Shown: positions 1-8,996, counted from the first letter of the stretch. The stretch is 38,109 bases of DNA from Candidatus Zhuqueibacterota bacterium (GCA_016934825.1 JAFGSB010000030.1:1-38109), one strand, 5' to 3'. Notes: generated by a model from the letters alone, not told the origin. A program made the numbers and translations.

Positions 1-128
1 CTTATGGTTTTCACGATATTCAATATTTCTCTTTGAAAATTATTCAAGCTACTACCAACTAAAAGTTAGAAGAACCTAAAATAATAAATAATCAAATTAA
101 GGCAACAATAAAAATTGAAAGGAATAAG

Positions 129-202
129 TACCCCTGAGAGGATTCGAACCTCCGACCAATGGTTTAGGAAACCACTGCTCTATCCTACTGAGCTACAGGG
201 GC
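129..202 (-). tRNA. tRNA-Arg (anticodon CCT)
   Basis: Read on the minus strand this folds as a full cloverleaf. The acceptor stem is GCCCCTG paired with CAGGGGT, the D arm contains GCTCAGTAGGATAGAGC, the anticodon stem is GTGGT/ACCAT around the loop TTCCTAA, and the T arm contains GGTTCGAATCC. The anticodon is CCT, which reads AGG (Arg). No CCA is encoded at the 3' end. The first acceptor pair is G-U. No integrase or attachment-site duplication is seen next to it. Confidence 0.93.
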
Positions 203-515
203 AGGTTGTTAAGGAATAATTTAATAATTTTTATCAATATCGCAATTGTTTTTTCATGTAATTTATCATATCAATTTATAATAACTGTCAGTTGTATCAG
301 TATTAAAGTAAATTGTTTACACAATGTCGGATAACGAACATTGTCGGGATTATAAATGACTGGTAAAAGAACATATCAGCCCCGTATTGAGGTTATCCAG
401 GCTATTTCAATAATATTATGGATTGAAAAATCCCCCTTATTTTCAAAGCCATTAAAACGATGAAAAAGACAATTAACATTTTAATAACACTACACGAGAG
501 AATGCTACATAATTA
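203..515. other. intergenic region between tRNA and Mo-hydroxylase gene
   Basis: About 310 AT-rich bases with no credible coding frame. The region lies upstream of the minus-strand tRNA and downstream of the minus-strand hydroxylase stop, so it should hold the tRNA promoter and the end of the hydroxylase transcript. I see only a weak AT-rich hairpin (TTGAAAA/TTTTCAA arms near 423-446) and a small dyad, CAATGT at 322-327 with ACATTG at 338-343. No classic rho-independent terminator is visible. Confidence 0.5.
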
Positions 516-2663
516 TTACCCTTTGTTAACTGCTTCTTTAATTCTCTCCGGGGTCATTGGCAGTGTATATAACCTGACGCCAATAGCATCATAAACCGCA
601 TTGGCGATTACGGCGCCCATAGTGGTAATTGATGGTTCCCCGCATCCCTGCGGCGGCAATTCCGGATTATCAATTAGGACGGGTTCAATCTTTGGCACCC
701 AGGAGAATCGTGTTATCTCATAGGTGTCAAAATTCTCGTCAATTATTTGTCCCCCGTTAAATTTTATTTCTTCAGTCAGACAATAACCAAGCCCCATCGT
801 CACAGCACCTTCGATTTGCAGTTTTGCTCCCTGGGGATTGATGATCTCACCCATATCCTGAGCACATACTATACGTTTAACCTGAACATGCCCGGTATTC
901 TTATCGACGTCCACTTCCGCCATACTTACCACATAAGTATTGAGATAATTTGTACAGGCAATACCGTAACCTTTACCACTTGGGGATTTTACAAAAGTAT
1001 TGCCGAAATGATCGGCGGCTGCAGTTAAGACACGTTTCATTCGTTCATCCGATAAATTTTTCAGACGGAACGATAAAGGATCCATTCCTGCTGCCTGCGC
1101 CATTACATCCGTATGGGATTCCATTGCAAAAACGTTCGTATTGCTGCCGGGTCCGCGCCATGCGCCCGTACCAAACGGATGAGCGTCCGGTTCATTTCTT
1201 CCTGTACTTTTATATTTTACGATATAATGGGGAATATTGTAAATCGGTTCGGTACTTCTCGTTCCCGAGAATAAATGTTCAAAGTCCCAGAGTGTAATTA
1301 GTCCGTTCTTATTCAAACCGGTTTTAGCTTTGACAACGGCAGCCGGTCTGAAGGTGTTATAAAAAAATTCTTCTTTTCTGGTTAAGGCAATTTGCACGGG
1401 TCTGCCGGTTATTTTGGCCAGCCGGGCGGCCTCCTCAATATACAATCCAGATTTTTTACCGCCAAATCCGCCGCCTAAAAATATCTGCATCACACGCACT
1501 TTTTCAACCGGTATTCCTAATATCTCAGCCACTTCTTCCTGTATCCGAAAAGGTGTTTGCGAAGACACCCAAACCCTGACTTTATCTTTTCCGATATCAA
1601 CCAGTACAGTATGGGTTTCCATCGGGGAATGGGCGACATAGTGGTTGTAATAGGCGGCTTCAATCGACTGTGCGCTGTTGTTTTGTCCTGATTTGATATC
1701 ACCGTTTTCCGTCACTATGCGCTGTGAGGTGGCGGATTTTTCAAGATGTGTGAATATTGTTTTATTGTTTATTGTTTGTTCGGGATTATCAAATTCCGCT
1801 TTGATTGTTGTTAAAGCCCTTTCAGCTACATCCGGCTTTTCATGCAGTACGGCTACCAGGTCTTTCTCTTCAACAATGATGATCCCTTCAATTTTTTTCG
1901 CGGGACTTGTATCCACCGATACAAGTTTGGCATTGTGCGCAGGGGGGCGCAGAACCTTTGCATACAACATACCGGGTAACCTGATGTCACCGGTGTATTT
2001 GGCCTCCCCGGTTACTTTTTGCAGCGCATCGGTGCGAAAAGCAGGGGTGCCAGAAATTGTATGCTGCGAATAATGTTTAATGTTTACATTACCGCCAACC
2101 TGCCTTTCAATTCTTTTACCTTTAGTAAGCTGTGCGTAGGACACGTTTATATCGGGATTATCTTTAACTGAAATTATTCCGTCTTTCACCACGAGTTTAT
2201 TTTTGTCCGTTTTTAAACGAATAGCGGCAAGCTGGAATAAAATCGCCCTGGCCTTTGCTCCGGCTTCACGCAGGGGAGGTCCGAAATATTTTGTGCTGCG
2301 TGACCCAACTGTACCACTGTCCCATGGGCAAAGGTCGGTATCTCCCATAACCATATCAACAGACTTTAAAGGAACGTCCAGTTCTTCAGCCAGCATTTGC
2401 GCCAGAGAGGTAAAAATTCCCTGTCCCATTTCTATTTTTCCGGTATAACAGGTAACCCGACCATCCTCGCCGACCTTAAGATAGGCATTCAGGTCCTCGG
2501 GATATTCGCTGCCGCGTCTTTGCGCTTCGGCAGCGGGAACACCGGCCGTGATGAAAATGATAATACCGCCGCCCAAATGTTTAAGGAAGTCCCGACGGTC
2601 AAGTTTATATTCCGGAAGGATTTCATCCAGATCAGGTTCAAATAAATAATCGTCTTTTTTCAT
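516..2663 (-). CDS. Mo-hydroxylase large subunit, IorB type, Tat-exported
   Basis: Molybdopterin-binding subunit of a xanthine dehydrogenase-family hydroxylase, 715 residues from the chosen start. An N-terminal twin-arginine signal (DRRDFLK followed by a hydrophobic stretch ending near AAEAQ) indicates a periplasmic enzyme. As in isoquinoline 1-oxidoreductase beta subunits, a segment of the Mo-binding fold (GQGIFTSLAQMLAEEL) comes before the hammerhead domain (KVTGEAKYTGDIRLPG). GGGFGGKK and the GCGEP motif with the likely catalytic Glu676 are present. The start at 2663 is preferred over an upstream in-frame start at 2738. It has an AAGGGGG ribosome site and overlaps the preceding gene's stop by 4 bases (ATGA), which implies translational coupling. 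The substrate cannot be read from sequence; aldehydes or N-heteroaromatics are typical. No cytochrome partner gene is adjacent. Confidence 0.9.
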   Translation of the reverse strand: MKKDDYLFEPDLDEILPEYKLDRRDFLKHLGGGIIIFITAGVPAAEAQRRGSEYPEDLNAYLKVGEDGRVTCYTGKIEMGQGIFTSLAQMLAEELDVPLKSVDMVMGDTDLCPWDSGTVGSRSTKYFGPPLREAGAKARAILFQLAAIRLKTDKNKLVVKDGIISVKDNPDINVSYAQLTKGKRIERQVGGNVNIKHYSQHTISGTPAFRTDALQKVTGEAKYTGDIRLPGMLYAKVLRPPAHNAKLVSVDTSPAKKIEGIIIVEEKDLVAVLHEKPDVAERALTTIKAEFDNPEQTINNKTIFTHLEKSATSQRIVTENGDIKSGQNNSAQSIEAAYYNHYVAHSPMETHTVLVDIGKDKVRVWVSSQTPFRIQEEVAEILGIPVEKVRVMQIFLGGGFGGKKSGLYIEEAARLAKITGRPVQIALTRKEEFFYNTFRPAAVVKAKTGLNKNGLITLWDFEHLFSGTRSTEPIYNIPHYIVKYKSTGRNEPDAHPFGTGAWRGPGSNTNVFAMESHTDVMAQAAGMDPLSFRLKNLSDERMKRVLTAAADHFGNTFVKSPSGKGYGIACTNYLNTYVVSMAEVDVDKNTGHVQVKRIVCAQDMGEIINPQGAKLQIEGAVTMGLGYCLTEEIKFNGGQIIDENFDTYEITRFSWVPKIEPVLIDNPELPPQGCGEPSITTMGAVIANAVYDAIGVRLYTLPMTPERIKEAVNKG

Positions 2664-3139
2664 TTTACGCCCCCTTTCATTTCTTGAGCCGCGGCAAGAA
2701 TGGCGGCGACGATCCTTTGATGTGAACCGCAGCGGCAAAAAACATCTTCCATTCCGTCTATTACCTCGGTTCTGGTCGGTTGTGGATTCTCATTTAGCAA
2801 ACTCAGGGCGCTGAGGATCATTCCCGGAGTACAAAAACCGCATTGCAGGGCCTCATGCTCAATAAAAGCTTTTTGCAGTGGATGCAGGACGCCATTTTGA
2901 GTCAATCCTTCAATAGTTATTACTTTTTTCCCCGCCACATTTTTAACAGGCAGTTGACAGGAGCGTTCGGCCTGGTTGTTGACAAGCACGGTACATGCAC
3001 CGCAAAATCCTTCACCACATGCGTATTTGGTTCCTGTTAATTGTAAATCGGTCCGCAGTACCCACAAAAGAGAACGTTCCGGATCGACTTCGATATTTAT
3101 CGATTTCCCATTGAGATTAAATTTTATGGTTTCTTGCAT
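2660..3139 (-). CDS. Mo-hydroxylase 2Fe-2S subunit, IorA type
   Basis: Small electron-transfer subunit of 159 residues, the usual length for this family. The plant-type [2Fe-2S] ligands are Cys41, Cys46, Cys49 and Cys61 (CGEGFCGAC...C). The second cluster uses Cys100, Cys103, Cys135 and Cys137 (CGFCTPG...CRC). It has no signal peptide of its own. By analogy with IorAB and similar enzymes it would fold in the cytoplasm and be carried through the Tat pore by the signal on the large subunit, whose start codon overlaps this stop. There is no FAD subunit in this pair, so electrons probably leave from the Fe-S clusters to a periplasmic or membrane acceptor that is not encoded here. Confidence 0.92.
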   Translation of the reverse strand: MQETIKFNLNGKSINIEVDPERSLLWVLRTDLQLTGTKYACGEGFCGACTVLVNNQAERSCQLPVKNVAGKKVITIEGLTQNGVLHPLQKAFIEHEALQCGFCTPGMILSALSLLNENPQPTRTEVIDGMEDVFCRCGSHQRIVAAILAAAQEMKGGVK

Positions 3140-3297
3140 AGTTCACATCCTGATAAATTTTTGTTGTTTTTTAATACAACATCGGTTATAAATTAAAACG
3201 AATTGAATTGAAGCTCTTTTATTGACTTTGAACTGAATCATATCAGCTCTGGTATTTATTAAATAATAAATGATAAAATTCAAAAAAACAAGAAATT

Positions 3298-4854
3298 TTA
3301 ATGACCGTATTCACAAAACCGGGGAATATTGAGAATGTTTGCCGCGGCGGCAATTGTGACGCCGTAAAATATGACCGGTTTCCCGGTATCCAGAAAGGAG
3401 GACAGAGTCCCGTTGACCACTGTTGAGCCGGTGGCGAAAATAATATCGCACCATTCGACGGCCCCTGGAGTTTCTTCGGGTGATTCTATGATAATTCCAT
3501 ATTTCGACGAACCGATATTGTCTGGGTCCATGTCTACACATCTAACCGGATGATTTTTTTTCAGGTATTCCAGGAAACGGGGTTGTAATCCGACCAACAA
3601 AACCTTGTCACCCGGCTTGAACAAACGGTCAATTTCTTTTGCGCATTTTTTTGGCTCCTGGTCGCGGCAATGCACGGTACGATCGCATAAACCCAGATAC
3701 CGGTAAATGGCGTTTAGGGCAGCGATCAGGTCCGCACGGTTGCGGTTCGTGTCCGGCGGCAGTTCCAATATCTGCTTCAGGGTATAATTTTTATCTCCAT
3801 AGGAATCGGAAAACGCATGTCCTTTAATTTTTTCAAATTCGGCCTGAACAATAGTTTCCTTGCCTTTGAGTATGGGATAATCTTTATCTTCGGGCGTACC
3901 TATCGCCTGTTCCGATGTGATTGGCTTGCATCGAATGGTGATTGCATTGTCAAACAAATTATGTTTCTCGACCTGTTGGTAAAGGGCTTTTCTTAATTTT
4001 TGGTAAACAGACTGATTTTTTTTCATTTTAGTATTCCGGGTTAATGTATAGGTCATATCCTTAGATGCCGTTTCGTTCTTTTTTAATAATTTATATAAAT
4101 CCGACAGGGATGAGTAAAGAAATTTAATGCCCATTATCAAAATAAAGAGACCGAAGGCTTGTTTGAGTAATTTGTCCGGAAGATTTGAGGATATTAAAAC
4201 ACCAATAACCGCTCCGGTCAGGGCAGGAGGGATGAGTTTTTTTACGGAATTAATTTTTATGGCTTTGAGTTTTTGGTGAACGAGGGATGCCGACAGTGTC
4301 AGAAGAAACATAGTGGCCAGTGAGGTGGTTATGGCTTCATGCATCGGATAGTTCAAAATGTATACCAGAAAGGGGACAATAATCAAACCGCAGCCCACAC
4401 CCAGTAATGTTGAAATTATGCCGGTTAACAGTCCAAAGATTATCAGGAACAAAAATTCATACCCGTAAATCAAATCGTGCAGATAATGGAATATCATAGA
4501 TGTTGCATCATATACCTTCAGCATTCGTAAACCCACAGTTATAAGAAAAACCGCAAACAGAGTGTACAGCCATTTACCTTCATATTTACGAACAAATATA
4601 CCACCGATTATAGTACCGAATACCGCAAAAATAACCAATGTCAGGTAATTGATAAAATGAAAATGCTTAATAATCAGCAGGTGGCTTGCTGCCCCCACTA
4701 ATGTTATGGGTACTATTGTTGCCAAAGAAGTGCTTGCCGCTTTGCGAAACGGATAGTGAAATCCATATACCAGGGACGGTACAAGTATGGAGCCGCCGCC
4801 GACTCCAAGACCGGCGCTTAAAATTCCAATGCAAAACACTACAAAATATAACAC
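3298..4854 (-). CDS. TSUP/TauE permease fused to DUF4213/DUF364-like domain
   Basis: A 518-residue two-part protein. Residues about 1-255 form a typical TSUP (TauE/SafE) permease with two homologous halves of hydrophobic helices, each opening with a GxGGGxxxxP-like motif (GLGVGGGSILVPSLVYG; LLGVGCGLIIVPFLVYI). After a charged linker, residues about 285-518 resemble the DUF4213-DUF364 putative heavy-metal-chelation family. Evidence for this is IGTPEDKDYPILKGKE, GHAFSDSYGD, and a Rossmann-like C-terminal part with ATGSTVVNGTL, YGVTIAAAA and a terminal RFCEYGH. The start is a GTG preceded by AGGTGG. It lies 158 bases upstream of the IorA-like gene on the same strand and may belong to the same unit. 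TSUP members move sulfite, sulfonates, thiosulfate or other anions; a sulfur or metal role for cofactor maturation is only an inference. The permease call is firm, the C-terminal family call moderately so. Confidence 0.82.
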   Translation of the reverse strand: MLYFVVFCIGILSAGLGVGGGSILVPSLVYGFHYPFRKAASTSLATIVPITLVGAASHLLIIKHFHFINYLTLVIFAVFGTIIGGIFVRKYEGKWLYTLFAVFLITVGLRMLKVYDATSMIFHYLHDLIYGYEFLFLIIFGLLTGIISTLLGVGCGLIIVPFLVYILNYPMHEAITTSLATMFLLTLSASLVHQKLKAIKINSVKKLIPPALTGAVIGVLISSNLPDKLLKQAFGLFILIMGIKFLYSSLSDLYKLLKKNETASKDMTYTLTRNTKMKKNQSVYQKLRKALYQQVEKHNLFDNAITIRCKPITSEQAIGTPEDKDYPILKGKETIVQAEFEKIKGHAFSDSYGDKNYTLKQILELPPDTNRNRADLIAALNAIYRYLGLCDRTVHCRDQEPKKCAKEIDRLFKPGDKVLLVGLQPRFLEYLKKNHPVRCVDMDPDNIGSSKYGIIIESPEETPGAVEWCDIIFATGSTVVNGTLSSFLDTGKPVIFYGVTIAAAANILNIPRFCEYGH

Positions 4855-5271
4855 AGTTCCACCTGTATCTGTTTATTAACTCGTTGATTTGTTTATTTTG
4901 ATCGAATCAAGTCCGAATAATTGCCCCCAAATACTGATACACTTAACAGCGTACAGAAAATGAATACTCCATTTGAATTATAAGATCATTTTGTCCAATC
5001 GGGAAACCTGATGGCCTTTTAAATTTGTTCGGCGCCCAATATTGCAGAATAGCGTAAAATGCAAAGAAAAATGTTAAAAATGAAATATGAATTAAAAAGT
5101 ACTTGCAAAACATCGGGACGAGTAATATATTTTAATTATAGATATTTATTATTTCGATTGACCAAGGGAAAAAATATCAGTCAACTGCATGTAGATGAAA
5201 TAACAGATTTTATTATATTATAATCAATTGATACCCGGAAAGCAATTAAAATTTATAAATGGAGTTGTCAT
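4855..5271. promoter_or_regulatory. divergent intergenic region between two Mo-hydroxylase units
   Basis: About 417 AT-rich bases separate the minus-strand TSUP-fusion/IorAB genes from the plus-strand PaoABC-like operon, so promoters for both directions should lie here. I cannot pick a convincing -35/-10 pair. The plus-strand operon start at 5272 is preceded by GGAG about eight bases upstream. No ORF or RNA motif is recognised. Confidence 0.45.
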
Positions 5272-5895
5272 ATGGGTGATTCAAATCAAAAATCGGGAAT
5301 GTCCCGCCGTAACTTTATAAAAGGGTTAGGCGGCGGTATTGCCGGTGCGACGGCCATTGCAGCCAAAACCGGCAAAGCCGCGCAAGAGGGACCACATGGA
5401 GCTATGGTTGTAGGTGCCGGGCCGGTAAAAATTTCCTTGTTAATCAATTCAAAGAAGCATGAACTGACCGTTGATCCCCGTACTACTTTACTGGATGCAT
5501 TGAGAAATGATCTGGATTATACAGGAACAAAGCGGGTATGCAATAAAGGTCAATGCGGTGCATGCACGGTTATTCTAAATGGTAAAACCATCCTGGCCTG
5601 CAGCATGCTGGCCCTGGATGCCGATGGTGCATCTGTCGAGACGATAGAAGGTCTTGCACAGGGGAACAAACTGCATCCACTTCAGGAAGCGTTTGTTAAA
5701 CATGATGCCATGCAATGTGGATTTTGTACACCGGGTTTCATCATGTCCTGCGTCTCTTTACTGAGGGAAAACAATCAACCTACACTTGATGAGATCAAGA
5801 ACGGTGTTGCCGGCAACCTCTGCCGATGTGGTACATACCCCAACATTTTTAAGGCAGTCGAAGATGCGGCAACAACCATAAAGAAAGGAGGGTGA
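5272..5895 (+). CDS. Mo-hydroxylase 2Fe-2S subunit with Tat signal, PaoA type
   Basis: 207 residues. A twin-arginine signal at residues 11-17 (SRRNFIK) is followed by a Gly/Ala-rich hydrophobic segment, then a standard two-cluster ferredoxin subunit. Cluster ligands are Cys90, Cys95, Cys98 and Cys110, then Cys149, Cys152, Cys184 and Cys186. Carrying the Tat signal on the Fe-S subunit matches the periplasmic aldehyde oxidoreductase PaoABC (YagTSR) of E. coli and is the opposite of the neighbouring IorAB-like pair. It is the first gene of a three-gene operon; the next ATG begins one base after its stop. The product should be exported as a folded complex with the Mo and FAD subunits. Confidence 0.92.
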   Translation: MGDSNQKSGMSRRNFIKGLGGGIAGATAIAAKTGKAAQEGPHGAMVVGAGPVKISLLINSKKHELTVDPRTTLLDALRNDLDYTGTKRVCNKGQCGACTVILNGKTILACSMLALDADGASVETIEGLAQGNKLHPLQEAFVKHDAMQCGFCTPGFIMSCVSLLRENNQPTLDEIKNGVAGNLCRCGTYPNIFKAVEDAATTIKKGG

Positions 5896-5896
5896 A

Positions 5897-8005
5897 ATGA
5901 CCGGTTGGAAAAAATTAAACGATATGACCTATCTCGGTAAATCGTATACCCGTGTAGACGGTCCCGATAAAGTAACGGGGCGCGCCAAATATACATACGA
6001 TCTGAAATTCCCGGGTATGTTATACGGACGTATCCTGCGGAGTCCTCACCCCCATGCAAAAATCATATCTATTGACGCTTCCCGGGTTGTCAATATGCCG
6101 GGTGTAAAAGCAGTTCTCACCGATATCAAAGATGAAGTTTTTTTTGTAGGTGATGATGTCGCGGCCGTTGCGGCCGAAACGGAAGAAATCGCGAATGAAG
6201 CTTTATTAAGATTCAAAGTGGAATATCAGGTCCTTCCGTTCACGGTCCGGGAAGAACAGGCCATGCTTGATGATGCCCCCAAAGTTTTCAGCAACAGGGA
6301 TAACAATATCGGTTCTACCCAGGACCGAACCGAAGGCGATGTTGAAAAAGGCTTTCAGGAGGCCGATGTTGTTGTTGAACAAACTTATCATATAAATGTT
6401 CAGGTGCATAACCCGCTGGAAGTTCACGGTTGTATTGTGAAATGGCAGGATGATGAGTTATATATGTGGGATTCTACTCAGGCCGTTCATGGAGAGCGCA
6501 GCGCAATGGCCAGACATTTTAAAATTCCCGAAAATAAGGTACATGTCATTTCGCATCATATGGGAGGCGGCTTTGGCAGTAAGTTGGGTATGAAAAGTTT
6601 TCATATTATTTGTGCAAATCTGGCCAAAAAAGCCGCTGTGCCCGTAAAATTGATGCTTGATCGGGAAGAGCAGTTCCTGGCCGTTGGCAACCGTCCGTCC
6701 TCTATTCAGAAAATCAAAATTGGCGCTAAAAAGGACGGTACCCTGACCGCGTTTCAACTCGATTCCTTCGGTACCGCAGGGATTGGCGGCGGAGCCGGTG
6801 TACCACAACCGTACATTTACCAATTCCCGAATTACAAGGTTAATCACAAAGATGTATTTATTAACGCCGGAGCCGGTGCTCCGATGCGCGCTCCGGGACA
6901 TCCGCAGGCCAATTTTGCCATGGAATCAATTATGGATGAATTGGCGGAAAAACTTGGTATGGATCCACTGGAATTGCGAATAAAAAATGATCCCAATAAA
7001 ACCCGGCAGCAGGAATATCTGATTGGCGCAAAGCAGTTTGGCTGGGACAAACGGCTCAAGTCCGGTAGTCAGAAAGGAAAAATTGTTAAAGGTATGGGAC
7101 TCGGGTCCGGAAGATGGAGTGGAGGAGGCAACAGGGAAACCAAAGCCAATGTAAATATATATCCTGATGGCGCGGTTGATGTTAAAATAGGTACCCAGGA
7201 TATTGGTACCGGTGCACGGACAATTGTTGCGGCTGTAGTTGCGGAAGAACTGGAACTGGATTTAAAGGATGTACTGCCCCTGATCGGTAAAAGCGATTAC
7301 CCCTGGGCCCCGGCCAGTGGCGGAAGTACGACCACCCCTTCGATTTCCCCGACCGTGAAATTGGCTGCAGAAAAAGCCAAAAATTCATTAATTGTCAGAG
7401 TTGCGGATGAATGGAAAGTTACACCTGACCAGGTGATATACTCTAAAAAGACTTTTACCAGCAAAGACGGAGCACAATCATTGTCCTGGCAGGAAGCCTG
7501 TGAATTACTGAGAGCGCCCATATCCGAGATGGAAAAATGGAACGAAGGGTTATCGGATTCGGGAACTGCCGGCTGTCAGTTTGTTGAAGTGGAAGTGGAT
7601 AAAGAAACCGGTCATGTCAAGGTTACACGGATGATCGGCGTTCATGATTGCGGACTGGTTGTCAATATGCTGACCACTAAAAACCAGATCCAGGGCGGCA
7701 TGATTGGTGAAATTGGATACGTTACCATGGAAAACCGGTTGCTCGATGCCGATACGGGTATAATGCCCAATGCGGATATGGAAAATTACAAGATACCGGG
7801 CGCCTTGGAAATGCCCGATTTTAACATTACCATGTTTGACGAGTCGGAACGGGGTGTGATCGGAGTTGGTGAACCACCGGCCATACCGGGTGTCGGCGCA
7901 ATTGCAAACGCAATTGCCAATGCGATTGGCGCACATTTTTATGAGACACCGATAACTCCGGACAAGGTACTAATGGCGATTCAAGGAAAGGAGGGCAAGT
8001 CATGA
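5897..8005 (+). CDS. Mo-hydroxylase molybdopterin subunit, PaoC type
   Basis: 702 residues, close to PaoC length, without its own signal peptide. The a/b-hammerhead domain opens the protein (KVTGRAKYTYDLKFPG, residues 26-40). GGGFGSK lies at 223-229 in the first Mo-binding domain. A Moco-binding stretch contains APMRAPGHPQANFAMES. The C-terminal GVGEP motif places the likely base-catalyst glutamate at Glu659. The gene starts one base after the Fe-S subunit stop, with AAAGGAGGG as a strong ribosome site, and its stop overlaps the FAD subunit start by four bases. It would bind a cytosine-dinucleotide or related molybdopterin supplied by the XdhC/MocA-type proteins encoded nearby. Substrates of such enzymes are commonly aldehydes; the actual substrate is unknown. 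Confidence 0.92.
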   Translation: MTGWKKLNDMTYLGKSYTRVDGPDKVTGRAKYTYDLKFPGMLYGRILRSPHPHAKIISIDASRVVNMPGVKAVLTDIKDEVFFVGDDVAAVAAETEEIANEALLRFKVEYQVLPFTVREEQAMLDDAPKVFSNRDNNIGSTQDRTEGDVEKGFQEADVVVEQTYHINVQVHNPLEVHGCIVKWQDDELYMWDSTQAVHGERSAMARHFKIPENKVHVISHHMGGGFGSKLGMKSFHIICANLAKKAAVPVKLMLDREEQFLAVGNRPSSIQKIKIGAKKDGTLTAFQLDSFGTAGIGGGAGVPQPYIYQFPNYKVNHKDVFINAGAGAPMRAPGHPQANFAMESIMDELAEKLGMDPLELRIKNDPNKTRQQEYLIGAKQFGWDKRLKSGSQKGKIVKGMGLGSGRWSGGGNRETKANVNIYPDGAVDVKIGTQDIGTGARTIVAAVVAEELELDLKDVLPLIGKSDYPWAPASGGSTTTPSISPTVKLAAEKAKNSLIVRVADEWKVTPDQVIYSKKTFTSKDGAQSLSWQEACELLRAPISEMEKWNEGLSDSGTAGCQFVEVEVDKETGHVKVTRMIGVHDCGLVVNMLTTKNQIQGGMIGEIGYVTMENRLLDADTGIMPNADMENYKIPGALEMPDFNITMFDESERGVIGVGEPPAIPGVGAIANAIANAIGAHFYETPITPDKVLMAIQGKEGKS

Positions 8006-8979
8006 AAGAATTTCAGTATATCTACCCCAAAAATTCTCAATCAGTACCCCTGATTTTGGGAGAATATAATGGCAAGGCTCTTTTATATGCCGGCGGTACC
8101 GACGCCCTGGCAAGAATGAAAGAAGGCATAAACCGGCCGGAGCAGGTTGTGAATCTCAAAGCCGTTGAGGAACTGAATTATATAAAAGAAGATTCAGACG
8201 GACTCAACATCGGCGCTACAACCCCGCTGGTGGATATTGTGAACAGTAAAGTTGCACAGACCTACGGCGGATTATCCCGTGCAGTTGAAACCGTTGCAAC
8301 CATTCAATTGCGGAATATGGGTACCCTTGGCGGTAACCTGTGCCAGAGACCGCGATGCTGGTATTTCCGCAGCAGGCATTTCCACTGCATTCGCAAGGGC
8401 GGAGATGTATGTTTTGCTGTTAGCGGAAACAACAAATACCATGCGATTTTGGGCGGCTCATCGTGCTATATTGTTTACCCGTCCGATGTAGCCCCCATGT
8501 TGATCACGTTACAGGCCAGCGTCGAAATACTCGGGCCCAAAGGTTCGCGTATGGTTCCGCTTGAGGACTTTTATATTCTGCCGAAAGTGGACCCGACCCG
8601 TGAGAATATTCTCCAACCGGATGAAATAGTGACCAGGGTTTTTGTCCCCAAAAGCGCGAAACAGGTAAAAAGCATTTATTTAAAATTCCGGGAACGTGAC
8701 TCGTTTGATTTTGCGATGGTTAGTGTGGCGGTTTCGGCAAAGGTTTCAGGTAATAAATTGTCCGATCTGAAAATCGCAATGGGCGGTGTTGCCCCTGTTC
8801 CCTGGCGGGCGAAAAAAGCGAAAATGGTGCTGAACGGCAATACCGTTTCCGACGAACTCCTGAAAAAAGCCGGGGAAGCGGAACTGGAAAACGCCGAACC
8901 TCTGGAACAGAATGAATATAAAATAACGTTGACAAAGAACCTGCTCAAGCGGGCAGTTGGTGAATTATTGGCCTTATAA
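8002..8979 (+). CDS. Mo-hydroxylase FAD subunit with 4Fe-4S loop, PaoB type
   Basis: 325-residue FAD-binding subunit of the CoxM/XdhB family. FAD contacts are visible at AGGTD (30-34) and GTLGGNL (107-113), followed by the CO dehydrogenase flavoprotein C-terminal domain. Between residues 114 and 137 it has four cysteines (Cys114, Cys119, Cys129, Cys137) in CQRPRCWYFR...C...GGDVC. This is the insertion that binds a [4Fe-4S] cluster in PaoB and 4-hydroxybenzoyl-CoA reductase beta subunits. It is therefore an intact family feature and not a frameshift. The ATG overlaps the Mo-subunit stop (ATGA). With no signal peptide it would be co-exported on the PaoA-type Tat signal. Confidence 0.92.
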   Translation: MKEFQYIYPKNSQSVPLILGEYNGKALLYAGGTDALARMKEGINRPEQVVNLKAVEELNYIKEDSDGLNIGATTPLVDIVNSKVAQTYGGLSRAVETVATIQLRNMGTLGGNLCQRPRCWYFRSRHFHCIRKGGDVCFAVSGNNKYHAILGGSSCYIVYPSDVAPMLITLQASVEILGPKGSRMVPLEDFYILPKVDPTRENILQPDEIVTRVFVPKSAKQVKSIYLKFRERDSFDFAMVSVAVSAKVSGNKLSDLKIAMGGVAPVPWRAKKAKMVLNGNTVSDELLKKAGEAELENAEPLEQNEYKITLTKNLLKRAVGELLAL

Positions 8980-8996
8980 ATTTGATGGGTAAAATT

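Noticed and set aside
129-515. Genomic island integrated at the tRNA-Arg gene
   Set aside because: No integrase lies nearby and no duplicate of the tRNA 3' end is seen in the window.
8341-8430. Frameshift or insertion damage in the FAD subunit
   Set aside because: The Cys-rich stretch that breaks similarity to XdhB is the known 4Fe-4S loop of PaoB-type subunits, and the frame continues normally afterwards.
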